64,000 nucleotides of DNA from Arthrobacter sp. H35-D1 (GTDB lineage: Bacteria; Actinomycetota; Actinomycetes; Actinomycetales; Micrococcaceae). The DNA lies in contig NZ_JASISP010000018.1 in NCBI RefSeq assembly GCF_030063185.1, positions 1 through 64,000 on the forward strand, given 5' to 3'. This document shows positions 10,716 to 18,434 of this stretch, piece after piece (positions within the stretch are counted from its first letter, which is position 1; each line of letters begins with the position of its first letter). The translations under genes and the position numbers were made by a program. The notes beneath the pieces were generated by a model. The model was not told the origin of the DNA and did not search any database. It saw only the letters and a program-made list of their open reading frames with translations.

Positions 10716-12014
10716 TCATCTTTCGTCCTCTTGGGTCGGTTCCTGAGGGCCCTCCGGTGGCTCCGAAACTTCTTCGGATGATGGCATTTCAGTGCCACCC
10801 GGCTGGTCCTCTTGGCCTGTTTCATGCACGGGCTGAGTCTCGTCTTCGGGCTTGAACGCGTCAGTGACGGACGTCGTGTCCAACGCCTCATGGATTTCTT
10901 CAATGTAATGTTTCTGGGTCATCGAAATCTTGGAATGGCCGGCTTGATACGCTGCCGCCTCGGGGCCCAGGGTTCGCGCGATGCGAGTTGACGTGGCCTT
11001 CCTGAAGGTCTTGAAGGTCACCCATTCGTAGCCGGCCCGGTCTGCAACCTTGCGCCAAAGCTTCCCCACATTGTTGGGATCGACAGTTGTTCCCGTCGAT
11101 GAAGGGAAGATGAGATCGAGAGGATTGGATACTCCCGATTGCTTCTGACGATTGCGGCGTAAGAGGAGCTGCTCCACTAGGAACGCAGGCATGGCAAGAT
11201 GGCGGACGCCATGCTGAGACTTTGGATGGTCCTGGATCCTGGCGCCGCCTGTCCGCGTTCTAATAACTGTGGCATTGATAAAAACTGTGGGCGGAGTGGC
11301 CGTGAGGTCAAGATCGTCCCAGCGCACCGCGAAAAGCTCGCCTGGGCGAACGCCCGTGGCAATGAAGAAGTCCATCATTTCGTGAAGTTCCTGCGTTCGG
11401 GGCCGGCCGAGGGTTGGCTCCCGTTCCCACTCTATGACTTTGGCCCTGAGGTCCCGATACTGCTCTACATCGAGGGCCTTGGGCTTAGATTTCTTGCCGC
11501 GTGGAATGGTGATTCCCCTAACCGGGTTACTCGTGACGGCGTCATGACGAAGGGCTACTTTGAACATCCACGACAGGACGGCGCCACAACTTCTAGCTGT
11601 GGACGGTCCCACGTCCTCAACGAGTCCGCGAATGAAGCGGTCGATCACGCCTGAGGTCGCTTCGCCAATGCGGACTTCCCCGAGCGCCGGCAAAATGTAT
11701 TTGTTGACGCAGTAGTCGTACTTGTCCTTTGTCCGCGAGGCCTTGTCGGAAGCTTCAAGGTCGACCAGGAACACCTTCGCGAGTTGCTCGATCTTGTCCC
11801 GGGAGTTTACGAGTCCATCCCTCGGTGTCTTGCGGTCAACCAACTTCTGCTGCAAGTTCCTTCGCGCCGAGGCAGAGGAGGCACCCCGCGCTTCTACATG
11901 ACGGATTTTTCCATCCAAGTCGCGGAATCTGGTGCGGGCCTGCCAGGAGCCCGCACCGAGCCGATGAACGTGGATGGACCCCCAAGCGCCCATGGGGAGG
12001 GGATCTCTGGCCAT
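10716..12014 (-). CDS. Tyrosine site-specific integrase
   Basis: A 432-residue recombinase with an N-terminal arm-binding domain (about residues 1-65), a SAM-like core-binding domain (about 75-170) and a C-terminal catalytic domain. The catalytic Arg is in TGVRPGELFAV and a Lys is in the beta-hairpin region (HPKSQHGVRHL). The second Arg lies in TFKTFRKATST, a His in AGHSKIS and the Tyr nucleophile in QKHYIEE. The usual HxxR box reads KxxR here, an uncommon but known type of substitution. The acidic tail (about 400-432) is low complexity. It faces the tRNA and would integrate the element at attB. The excisionase gene lies just upstream in the same direction. Confidence 0.93.
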   Translation of the reverse strand: MARDPLPMGAWGSIHVHRLGAGSWQARTRFRDLDGKIRHVEARGASSASARRNLQQKLVDRKTPRDGLVNSRDKIEQLAKVFLVDLEASDKASRTKDKYDYCVNKYILPALGEVRIGEATSGVIDRFIRGLVEDVGPSTARSCGAVLSWMFKVALRHDAVTSNPVRGITIPRGKKSKPKALDVEQYRDLRAKVIEWEREPTLGRPRTQELHEMMDFFIATGVRPGELFAVRWDDLDLTATPPTVFINATVIRTRTGGARIQDHPKSQHGVRHLAMPAFLVEQLLLRRNRQKQSGVSNPLDLIFPSSTGTTVDPNNVGKLWRKVADRAGYEWVTFKTFRKATSTRIARTLGPEAAAYQAGHSKISMTQKHYIEEIHEALDTTSVTDAFKPEDETQPVHETGQEDQPGGTEMPSSEEVSEPPEGPQEPTQEDER

Positions 12015-12036
12015 CTGACTTATCTCCAGACTGCCG

Positions 12037-12255
12037 TTATTCGGGATCAGACCGGAGCGACAGCCACGCCTCGAAGTCCGTTTGGCTGACCCGAAGATGC
12101 TTGCCGATCCTGTAGGCGTGTGGCCCGACGCCCCGCGACCGCCACTGGTAGAAAGTCTGCAACGGAATCTGCAGCTCCTGGCAGATCTCGGTTGGGGACA
12201 GCCAATGGGTGGTGTCGGAATCGATACGGCTGCTGTTCTGGGTGTACATGCTCAT
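12037..12255 (-). CDS. Excisionase-like MerR-type helix-turn-helix protein
   Basis: A 72-residue protein from an ATG at 12255, preceded by GAGGAAGG. The start at 12282 has no such site. The fold is the small winged-helix of the AlpA/excisionase (HTH_17) class: WLSPTEICQELQIPLQTFYQWRSRGVGP is too long to be a chance match to that pattern, and it is followed by a wing with RIGKHLRVSQTDFEAWL. Such proteins bend attachment-site DNA and drive excision. It is 22 bases upstream of the integrase in the same direction, so the pair is probably one operon, controlled by the operator at 12319-12349. Confidence 0.87.
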   Translation of the reverse strand: MSMYTQNSSRIDSDTTHWLSPTEICQELQIPLQTFYQWRSRGVGPHAYRIGKHLRVSQTDFEAWLSLRSDPE

Positions 12256-12318
12256 GTCGGTACCTTCCTCGGGTCCTGCCAACGTCTAAGCGCCAGCAAG
12301 CTGGATTCGATACCTAAC

Positions 12319-12349
12319 CATGGTTGAAATCGCGTTTTACTACATGACC
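12319..12349 (-). promoter_or_regulatory. ICE operator, copy 1 (upstream of xis-int)
   Basis: Read on the minus strand, GGTCATG is followed by 19 bases and then CCATG. It shares the stretch CGGTCATGTAGT with copies 3 and 5. It lies about 65 bases upstream of the excisionase start. Confidence 0.7.
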
Positions 12350-12374
12350 GCAACCAATAGTGGGTCGTGATGGC

Positions 12375-12644
12375 TTATAACCAAGGAGCGAAGAAAAGGC
12401 GCGCCTGAGCTATTTCATGAATAACTTGGGATGAGTTGACGGCGTAGGCAGGGTGGGCATCGGTGAGGGTGGCGTCTGTCATGCGGACAATCCCGGCGGT
12501 TGACAGCATTGCGAGTGCCTGGGTGACAGTGACCGTGTTGAGGGAGAGCGCGGTGGCAATTGCAGGCGCGGTTGCAGGGCCGTGTGTGACCAGCATGTGC
12601 AGGATTCGGCCTCTTGTCAGATTCATCAATATTGAGGGTTCCAT
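12375..12644 (-). CDS. Small winged-helix transcriptional regulator
   Basis: An 89-residue protein from the ATG at 12644 (MEPSILMNLTRGRILHML). It is an ArsR/MarR-like winged helix: TRGRILHMLVTHGPATAPA and a recognition-helix stretch (LSLNTVTVTQALAMLS), then a wing (GIVRMTDATLT). No metal-binding cysteines are present. Its promoter region contains operator copy 2, so it may control itself and the other four operator sites. It is thus a candidate for the master regulator of the element, together with the second winged-helix gene at 13636. The evidence for regulon control is positional only. Confidence 0.75.
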   Translation of the reverse strand: MEPSILMNLTRGRILHMLVTHGPATAPAIATALSLNTVTVTQALAMLSTAGIVRMTDATLTDAHPAYAVNSSQVIHEIAQARLFFAPWL

Positions 12645-12714
12645 GGAAAACGCTCCCTGGCAGCGCACAAGACGCTTTATTGGATCTGTCTATTATTGAA
12701 ATTTACTCTCACTA

Positions 12715-12747
12715 GGTCATGGTGTAAATACCGCTGATCACCATGAC
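12715..12747. promoter_or_regulatory. ICE operator, copy 2 (between divergent genes)
   Basis: GGTCATG, 19 bases, CCATGAC. The outer halves form a near-perfect inverted repeat (GGTCATGGTG / CACCATGAC). It overlaps the earliest possible ATG (12743) of the following gene, which suggests that gene starts later. Confidence 0.72.
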
Positions 12748-12808
12748 TGTGGATAAGCCGAACAGGTTCGATGCCGTACCCGCCAGCTTCAGACAGAACG
12801 GGAATCCC

Positions 12809-13141
12809 ATGACGAGACATCCTCAAATTGAGACTTTCGTGCAGGCTGCGGAGAGCATGCACGAGAACAGGTACTGGGCAAGGGACACCTGGGAGCAAGT
12901 GGAGTTTCTTGAAGCTCTCCGCGATGTCATAACCGAGCTTTGTTTCCACCTTGACCGCAACCATGTCCTAGATCCAAGGGGGCTGGCGGCATTTGCGGCT
13001 GCGGGCGAAGGCCAATACGGTTCACCGTGGATGGGGCATAGCGCGGAATCGGTGTTGTTGCCCGAGTTGGACAGAGCGATCCAACGATCCCTTGCAGCGG
13101 TGGTGACCAAGGACAATACTGGAGAGGACCCGGCGGTATAG
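12809..13141 (+). CDS. Small hypothetical protein
   Basis: A 110-residue soluble protein if started at the ATG at 12809; an earlier ATG at 12743 would give 132 residues but lies inside operator copy 2. Neither start has a strong ribosome-binding site. The sequence is helical and acidic (FLEALRDVITELCFHLDRN, ESVLLPELDRAIQRSLAAV), with no motif I recognise. Its place between two regulators and its divergence from the winged-helix gene suggest an accessory or regulatory role, but this is only context. Confidence 0.6.
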   Translation: MTRHPQIETFVQAAESMHENRYWARDTWEQVEFLEALRDVITELCFHLDRNHVLDPRGLAAFAAAGEGQYGSPWMGHSAESVLLPELDRAIQRSLAAVVTKDNTGEDPAV

Positions 13142-13187
13142 CCAAGCAATGTTGGCCAACCGGCCCGGCCAACGTGAGGAGTCCGTT

Positions 13188-13688
13188 GTGAGTGATGGAC
13201 GCGGTAAGGCACCAGACCAGCCATCGCCTCAGACGGTCATGGGGAAGCGTATCAACTTGCTCTTGGACGCTGCTGCAGAGAAGCGTGGTTCACCTGTGCT
13301 CTTCCCCGAGATCAAGGTCGAGCTGGCTGCGCGTGGTGTGAGTATGTCGCGGGCGCGGTGGTTTTATATGAAGGACGCCTCTGGACCTCTGGTAAAGAAC
13401 AAAAAAGTCTTGACGGCCATCTGTGGCATGTTCGACGTCAACCCCGCGTATCTGCTGGACTTGGACTCCAATGAACTCCCTGAAAGTATTCAGGCAAGGC
13501 TCGAATTTGTTCGAGCACTCCGGGTGGCCCGGATCCAGGCCTTCGCCGCACGCACCTTGGATGACGTTACGCCGGAGACGTTGAATGCGATCGCAGATTT
13601 TCTTAACCAGGATATCCAAGCGACTGACGACGGCGCTACTGCTTCGGAGTCGTCAAGTACTGAAGGTGGGCTTCCAAAAGCACCCTGA
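13188..13688 (+). CDS. XRE-family regulator
   Basis: A 166-residue protein from a GTG at 13188, preceded by GAGGAG. An N-terminal helix-turn-helix of the XRE type runs from about residue 15 to 85. It resembles the actinobacterial group with a long helix 2-3 connection (VKNKKVLTAICGMFDVNPAYLLD closes the domain), followed by a helical C-terminal extension and an acidic tail. Regulators of this group are often encoded beside ImmA/IrrE peptidases and MAB_1171c-like membrane proteins. Here such a pair exists in the same element but about 32 kb away (44717-46158). It may be a repressor that the peptidase cleaves or relieves; this is inference. Its 3' end overlaps the convergent gene at 13636. Confidence 0.78.
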   Translation: MSDGRGKAPDQPSPQTVMGKRINLLLDAAAEKRGSPVLFPEIKVELAARGVSMSRARWFYMKDASGPLVKNKKVLTAICGMFDVNPAYLLDLDSNELPESIQARLEFVRALRVARIQAFAARTLDDVTPETLNAIADFLNQDIQATDDGATASESSSTEGGLPKAP

Positions 13689-13965
13689 TGCGATCGGGAT
13701 TGACTGAGTACCGTGGTGCGCGTCCGTGTCGACGTCCAGGCTCAACGTCTGCCTCGACAATTCCGGCATCCTCGAGAAGTACAAGATGCTTGGCCACGCT
13801 GGCATCGCTGGCATCCACATTGGCCACAATTTCCCCGCGGGGCTCCGGTCCATGCTCCAGTAGATAGCGAATGATCTCATTGCGTGTTCGGTTGCCAAAC
13901 GTGGTCATGGCAATCTCAGCTTCTGGTGACCAATCTTTGACTGGCGGATGCGTGCTTCGCGTCAT
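13636..13965 (-). CDS. Winged-helix (ArsR-like) transcriptional regulator
   Basis: A 109-residue protein from the ATG at 13965; an ATG at 13983 is also possible. The winged-helix is clear: TRNEIIRYLLEHGPEPRGEI, ASVAKHLVLLEDAGIVEADV and a basic wing GRRHGRAPRYSVN. It is divergent from the sigma-like gene at 14065, with about 100 bases between, so it may control both promoters. It overlaps the XRE gene tail by about 50 bases in convergent orientation. No ligand-binding cysteines are visible. Confidence 0.78.
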   Translation of the reverse strand: MTRSTHPPVKDWSPEAEIAMTTFGNRTRNEIIRYLLEHGPEPRGEIVANVDASDASVAKHLVLLEDAGIVEADVEPGRRHGRAPRYSVNPDRIRVLLEAHLQYLTTPKQ

Positions 13966-14064
13966 GGCTTCATTCTGCCCCATAGTTGTCAACAGGGTAA
14001 GAGTGACCCCTTGACAATATATTCCTGATACTTGGACACTAGTATTATTACCTTTTGAAGAGGG
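13966..14064. promoter_or_regulatory. Divergent promoter region between winged-helix and sigma-like genes
   Basis: The segment is AT-rich for this genome. On the plus strand TTGACA at about 14012 matches a -35 box, with an AT-rich stretch (TAGTATTATTA) downstream. On the minus strand another TTGACA-like box lies before the ATG at 13965 or 13983. Exact start sites cannot be read from the sequence. Confidence 0.5.
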
Positions 14065-15138
14065 TTGTCCGCGATCGTTGACCACGCCCAGCCCACTGGG
14101 TCCGGCACCTGCCGGAACGATCTTGCCGCCACCAGTGGTGTCCCCAGGGTCTTCCACGTAACGCCCAACGGCGTCGCGCTTGATATTGAAGCTAACTGCA
14201 AAGCGGTGATCATCATGGGTCTCAGGACCAGCGAACCAGTTGAAGTATTTGGCACCATCACGGCGGATCCCTCCCTCATCCGTCCTCCTGAATATGACAT
14301 TCCTGTCGACCAGCTGATGAGGGCCGTCGAGGGCGTACGGCCCTACGTGAAGATTCACTTGGGCAGGTTCGGTCTCGGCGGTGACGTTGACGACGTGCTG
14401 CAGGACATCCGACTTGCAGCGTGGCAGGGAACGGTGCGTGGCACCTACCGGGCCATTCCGGGGGTGAAGTTTGATGCTTGGGTCCAAGGGATTGCGTGTA
14501 ACCTGTGTGCACTCCATGTGCGCCGGAGCATCGCGAGGTCGGCGCTGCCGCTGGACGAGCAGTTCGAGTCCGGTAGCAACAGCCTGACAGACCTCCACCT
14601 GACGCGGCCCGATGAGCAAGCCACTAACCGCATCTGGGCGGAGGAAGTTCTGCAATTCGTCAAAACCCATGTCTCTGAGCACACTTGGGAACTCGCACTG
14701 GCAAGCCTGCCGAATATGAAAGCAGAGTCTCAGTCTGATGTGGCCTTTGGTGCATCTTCCCGCACCTGCTGGAACGCAATCTTTGTGGTGCGACAGATGG
14801 CACTGACTGCGAGCCACGCGCTGGAAGTGGAGCCACAAAAAATTGTGGATCTTGCAACGCTGCGAACGTACGTTGTTGCGACCCTGCCGAATCCGTTACT
14901 ACGGCTCATCGCGGACGACCTCGTTTTGCCGGCATTGCTGGGTAAGGCGCGTGCTGCCGCTGTTGCCGGCGTGGCCGAAAAGGCTGGCGTCAGCGTGCGT
15001 TACGTTAAGGTTCAAATCGGTCTGGTACGGGACCTCGTTACGGCCGCCGAGGAAATCCTTCGTTCCGGCACCGGAATTGAAGGTTCCGTCATCGAAGCGC
15101 GCATAACTCCTGCTTCCCACACTGTCGCCCGAGTCTGA
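14065..15138 (+). CDS. Sigma-70-like factor (region 2 present, divergent C-terminus)
   Basis: The frame opens at a TTG at 14065 (357 residues); the ATG at 14215 would give 307 and is at least as plausible. The middle part looks like sigma-70 region 2: VRPYVKIHLGRFGLGGDVDDVLQDIRLAAW and then VKFDAWVQGIACNLCALHVRR in the usual order (about residues 90-165 from 14065). A region 4-like helix-turn-helix is less clear, perhaps AGVAEKAGVSVRYVKVQIGLV near residue 310. It may direct transcription of the transfer genes that follow. It is divergent from the winged-helix regulator, a usual layout for a controlled activator. Confidence 0.68.
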   Translation: MSAIVDHAQPTGSGTCRNDLAATSGVPRVFHVTPNGVALDIEANCKAVIIMGLRTSEPVEVFGTITADPSLIRPPEYDIPVDQLMRAVEGVRPYVKIHLGRFGLGGDVDDVLQDIRLAAWQGTVRGTYRAIPGVKFDAWVQGIACNLCALHVRRSIARSALPLDEQFESGSNSLTDLHLTRPDEQATNRIWAEEVLQFVKTHVSEHTWELALASLPNMKAESQSDVAFGASSRTCWNAIFVVRQMALTASHALEVEPQKIVDLATLRTYVVATLPNPLLRLIADDLVLPALLGKARAAAVAGVAEKAGVSVRYVKVQIGLVRDLVTAAEEILRSGTGIEGSVIEARITPASHTVARV

Positions 15139-15165
15139 GTGTCTACATAGCGCTGAGGTGGAATC

Positions 15166-15891
15166 ATGAACACGGGATGGCTGATATTCAGGGTCAAGCC
15201 AAGCCGACGCCGAGCCTGGCTGCTGTTGCTGATCACGGTCCTGGCTATCGCCGGGATTGCAATTGTGTTGTCGCTCCGAACACCAGCGGCGACGCCTGAA
15301 GTGAGCGACCAGACTCCGTCCAGTGCGCCCTCGCCGTCGATATCAGCGGCTGCACCGACTGTCGCGAAACCACCAGCTACAAGCTCGCCACCAAATTCGC
15401 AGATTGCTCCAGCTGATGAACCTGTCACGCTGGACTATCGCGAGTTGGCCACGGCAGCGGCCAGGACCATTTACACGTGGGATACGCGCAAGGCGACATA
15501 TTCGGAGACCTACGGCAGGATCCGCACCTGGTGGCACGTGCTCCCAGACGGTTCAAACCCCTTGGCCGTCTATGCCGATCAGTTCGAGGCCACTGGCACC
15601 AACGCCGCAGCATATGCATCGCTCAGTGGCGCACATGGATACCGCTCAGCCAAGGCTGAAAATTCCACGTGCGACGCGCAATTGGCCCAGTTTGTCCAGT
15701 ATCCCGCGCCGTGGGAAGGCCTTCACGTCTGTACTGTGACTTTGGCTGTAACGGAACACGCGACTTCGGGAACGAACAGCTACACGGCACCCATTAGCGT
15801 TGTCGTGAACTGTCCTCCCGCCACTACTGCACCGTCAGATCGCTGCGAAATGGTGGCGTTCTACGCGTCGCCGGACAGAATCGTCTACTGA
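15166..15891 (+). CDS. Single-pass membrane protein with exported domain, transfer-associated
   Basis: A 241-residue protein with a basic cytoplasmic N-terminus, one transmembrane helix (about residues 19-39), a Pro/Ser/Ala linker (about 40-85) and an extracellular domain of about 150 residues with three cysteines. The topology and position are like VirB8/TcpC-type structural components of Gram-positive conjugation systems, but I do not see a recognisable family motif. Its stop overlaps the first base of the next gene's ATG, so it is translationally coupled to the NlpC/P60 hydrolase. Confidence 0.72.
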   Translation: MNTGWLIFRVKPSRRRAWLLLLITVLAIAGIAIVLSLRTPAATPEVSDQTPSSAPSPSISAAAPTVAKPPATSSPPNSQIAPADEPVTLDYRELATAAARTIYTWDTRKATYSETYGRIRTWWHVLPDGSNPLAVYADQFEATGTNAAAYASLSGAHGYRSAKAENSTCDAQLAQFVQYPAPWEGLHVCTVTLAVTEHATSGTNSYTAPISVVVNCPPATTAPSDRCEMVAFYASPDRIVY

Positions 15892-16988
15892 TGCCGGCCC
15901 CGGCGCTCCTCCTGGGACTGCTCAAGAAACGGGCAGCGCTGAGACTGATTAGCGCGGCAGCCAGCGCGTTGGTGCTGGTCTGTGTCATGGGATTCTGCGG
16001 GTCAATAGCTTTGGTGGCCTTCGCATCACAGGGTTCGACGACGGCGTGCACAGTCGCTGATGTCGGCCCGGGTACGGCGGTATCCGTCACTGTACCGGGC
16101 CTATCGCCTGCCATGCTGAGCGAGTCCCAATCGACGGTGGCGAAGGCTTACATTGCCGTTGGCCGGGCACAGGGAGTACCGGATGACGGCATCGTTATTG
16201 CCCTGATGATGGGTCTCCAAGAATCCGGGCTGCAAATGTTAGCTAATCCATCTGTGCCTGAGTCCTTGACGCTTCCTCATGACGGCGTTGGCAGCGACCA
16301 TGATTCCATTGGTAGTGCTCAGCAGCGCCCTTCATCCGGGTGGGGGAGTGCCGAGCAGCTCATGCAAGCGGCCTACAACGCGGAAGCCTTCTATGGTGGG
16401 CTCCAAGGCCCTAACCATGGATCGCCTCGAGGGCTTTTGGACGTCCAAGGGTGGCGGCAGATGAACAAGGGTGCCGCAGCCCAAGCAGTTCAAGGATCTG
16501 AGTTTCCGGAACGATACGCCAAGTGGCAGCCCGAAGCCGAGGCGATTCTGAAAGGCCTAGGGGCATCGACGGCCCCTGCGGAATGCAGCCCTGGCGAATC
16601 TGGCGTCTCTCAACCCGCGTTGCCGTCCGACCTCAGCCAGCTTCGAAGGGAAATTCTCGCTTACGCACAGGAAGGCGTTGGTGGGGCGTACGTCTGGGGT
16701 GGGACGGCCTACAAAGCATGGGACTGCTCCGGGTATGTGCAATGGGTCTATGGGAAAGTTAGCATCCAGCTGCCACGCACGGAACAGTGGACGGCTGGGA
16801 CGTCAACGGCTGATCCGCTGCCGGGTGACCTAGTTGTACAAAATCCCGATGGGCCGAACCATTGGGGACACATCGGCATCTACGCTGGCAACGGCATGAT
16901 GTACAGCGCGCTTAATCCTGTTGTCGGGACGCTGCTGCACCCTGTCGCCTGGAATTCGGGGACGAAGTACTTCCGTGTAACGCCATAA
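15891..16988 (+). CDS. NlpC/P60 cell-wall hydrolase of the conjugation machine
   Basis: A 365-residue protein with one N-terminal transmembrane helix (about residues 23-45). A middle region (about 75-215) is reminiscent of lysozyme-like helper domains, with IALMMGLQESGLQMLANP. A C-terminal NlpC/P60 domain follows. The catalytic Cys is in AWDCSGYVQWVYG (about residue 278), and the His is in NHWGHIGIYAG (about 323-327). It would cleave peptidoglycan stem peptides to let the secretion apparatus pass the wall, like VirB1 or TcpG/CwlT-type proteins. It is coupled to the membrane protein upstream, and the operon probably ends here. Confidence 0.88.
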   Translation: MPAPALLLGLLKKRAALRLISAAASALVLVCVMGFCGSIALVAFASQGSTTACTVADVGPGTAVSVTVPGLSPAMLSESQSTVAKAYIAVGRAQGVPDDGIVIALMMGLQESGLQMLANPSVPESLTLPHDGVGSDHDSIGSAQQRPSSGWGSAEQLMQAAYNAEAFYGGLQGPNHGSPRGLLDVQGWRQMNKGAAAQAVQGSEFPERYAKWQPEAEAILKGLGASTAPAECSPGESGVSQPALPSDLSQLRREILAYAQEGVGGAYVWGGTAYKAWDCSGYVQWVYGKVSIQLPRTEQWTAGTSTADPLPGDLVVQNPDGPNHWGHIGIYAGNGMMYSALNPVVGTLLHPVAWNSGTKYFRVTP

Positions 16989-17261
16989 GGGCTACATGAA
17001 CGCCTATGTTAGAGCACAGTGATTGAAACTTACGGGTCCACGTATCCGATTTTGATTTTCCATGACGTGGGTATCGTTGTTGAGGATTTTCCGTGGTCGA
17101 GACCACAGCCCGGCTGGTACTAAGCCTTGATTTTTTTTGGGGGGGGGCGTTGGCGAATTGTGTGCTGGCACCCGGCACTGCAGGACCGTAGCTAGAGCGA
17201 GACCAAGGTCCTCCGGCGCGGCGGCTGAATTCGTCCGGCGTCGTAGAAATATGCTGGTCAG
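16989..17261. other. Intergenic region with a T8-G9 homopolymer tract
   Basis: No gene is supported. At 17131-17147 eight T residues are followed directly by nine G residues, just upstream of the HEPN-like/DUF4365 operon. Slippage here could change promoter spacing, or the tract could simply be a loop or sequencing-prone site. Confidence 0.5.
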
Positions 17262-18434
17262 ATGTACCCACCTCCTGCTGGTCGCGAGCTCACAACCGAG
17301 CAACGTCGAGAACTTGACGACACGTTCTTGTCGTCCGATCCCTTCGGATACTTCACTGCGCGCATCGGAATGCTTTTGCAATGGGAAGAAATCAACAGCA
17401 TAAATAATGCGTCTGACACCGAGTCATCCGATGCTGGCGCACACAAACCTCATGCAGGAAAGTCTCGTGCACAGTTCTCGAGTTTTCTTGGCCAGCCGGT
17501 TGACTTTCTCCCTAGAGTTACGGAGAGGACCGTCACTACGCAAATAGCTACAGACGCCTACTCCTTGCGGCACCACGCGGCGGAATCCCTGACTCGATTG
17601 ACAGCAGCGCTTCTGACGCATTCGGAAGATGCGGAGCTATGCGTATGGGAAGCCCTGTCGATGGGGCCTAATCAGCTTGATCTAATTGTGGGCCAGATTG
17701 GCGAGGCCTTCTCGGCCAAAGAATCTCCCATGACTTTCGGGCGGCTAGTCCTGATTGAGCACGACTTGCAAAAAGGCATGACCGAGGTGCTCGCGTCAGC
17801 GTGCAACGTGTTCGCTGACTGGCTGCAGTTCGCTGTTGACCTACTCATGGGCCATGAACTGCAACTGAATGCTGCTCATAACAAGGTCAAGCACGGCCCG
17901 GCCGTTCGCGCTCGCGACGACCTGAAGATCTCTTTCTCGACAAGCCCGCCTAACACCGATGGATCTATCTCGCTTAGTGCTCTGACCGGGCCAGATGTCG
18001 TCAACATCTTTGACCGTCCTGTCATGGAGGTCCTTGCCCAAGGCCCTAAAGTTCAAGGCCATAAACAAGGTCTAGAGCTGACGCAGTTGAGAGTTGACAT
18101 TCCTGCAATTCTCGCCGAGGCCTACATGATCGCATGGACCCACGGGGCAATTTTCCACGTCGCCGCGGCGCAGCACTTTACAGGTCGGTGTGATTTTCCC
18201 GAGCACCTCAACGTGCCTGCCCACCCCGGTTATCCGACCGGGGGTCCTCATCCTGAACACATCGCTGCGAAAGCTCCGATAGGAATGAGATTTCCGCTTA
18301 CCACGCCTCCTGGGGGAGGAGCTGCACTGCGCCCCGCTGGAATCGCATTTCGAGACATGTTCATTCCCTTGAGTTTTACAGGCACTGCGATGGGCAATAT
18401 CAGGGTCGTTGAGGACGAGGAAACGGAAGTATAG
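17262..18434 (+). CDS. Hypothetical protein with HEPN-like NxxKHG motif
   Basis: A 390-residue soluble protein. The first ATG (17262) is used although its ribosome-binding site is weak. The middle is helical and contains ELQLNAAHNKVKHG (about residues 198-211); an N-x-x-K-H-G turn after a long helix is common in HEPN-like and related helical-bundle families. No other family signature is recognised. The C-terminal part (about 300-390) is rich in Pro and Gly. The stop codon is directly followed by the ATG of the DUF4365 gene, so the two form an operon and probably act together. A defence or RNA/nucleotide-targeting role is inference from this pairing and from the mobile-element setting. Confidence 0.72.
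   Translation: MYPPPAGRELTTEQRRELDDTFLSSDPFGYFTARIGMLLQWEEINSINNASDTESSDAGAHKPHAGKSRAQFSSFLGQPVDFLPRVTERTVTTQIATDAYSLRHHAAESLTRLTAALLTHSEDAELCVWEALSMGPNQLDLIVGQIGEAFSAKESPMTFGRLVLIEHDLQKGMTEVLASACNVFADWLQFAVDLLMGHELQLNAAHNKVKHGPAVRARDDLKISFSTSPPNTDGSISLSALTGPDVVNIFDRPVMEVLAQGPKVQGHKQGLELTQLRVDIPAILAEAYMIAWTHGAIFHVAAAQHFTGRCDFPEHLNVPAHPGYPTGGPHPEHIAAKAPIGMRFPLTTPPGGGAALRPAGIAFRDMFIPLSFTGTAMGNIRVVEDEETEV

Noticed and set aside
13966-14838. Long minus-strand frame continuing upstream of the winged-helix gene
   Set aside because: It is antisense to the sigma-like gene, and its upstream part lacks family features; only the last 109 codons look real.
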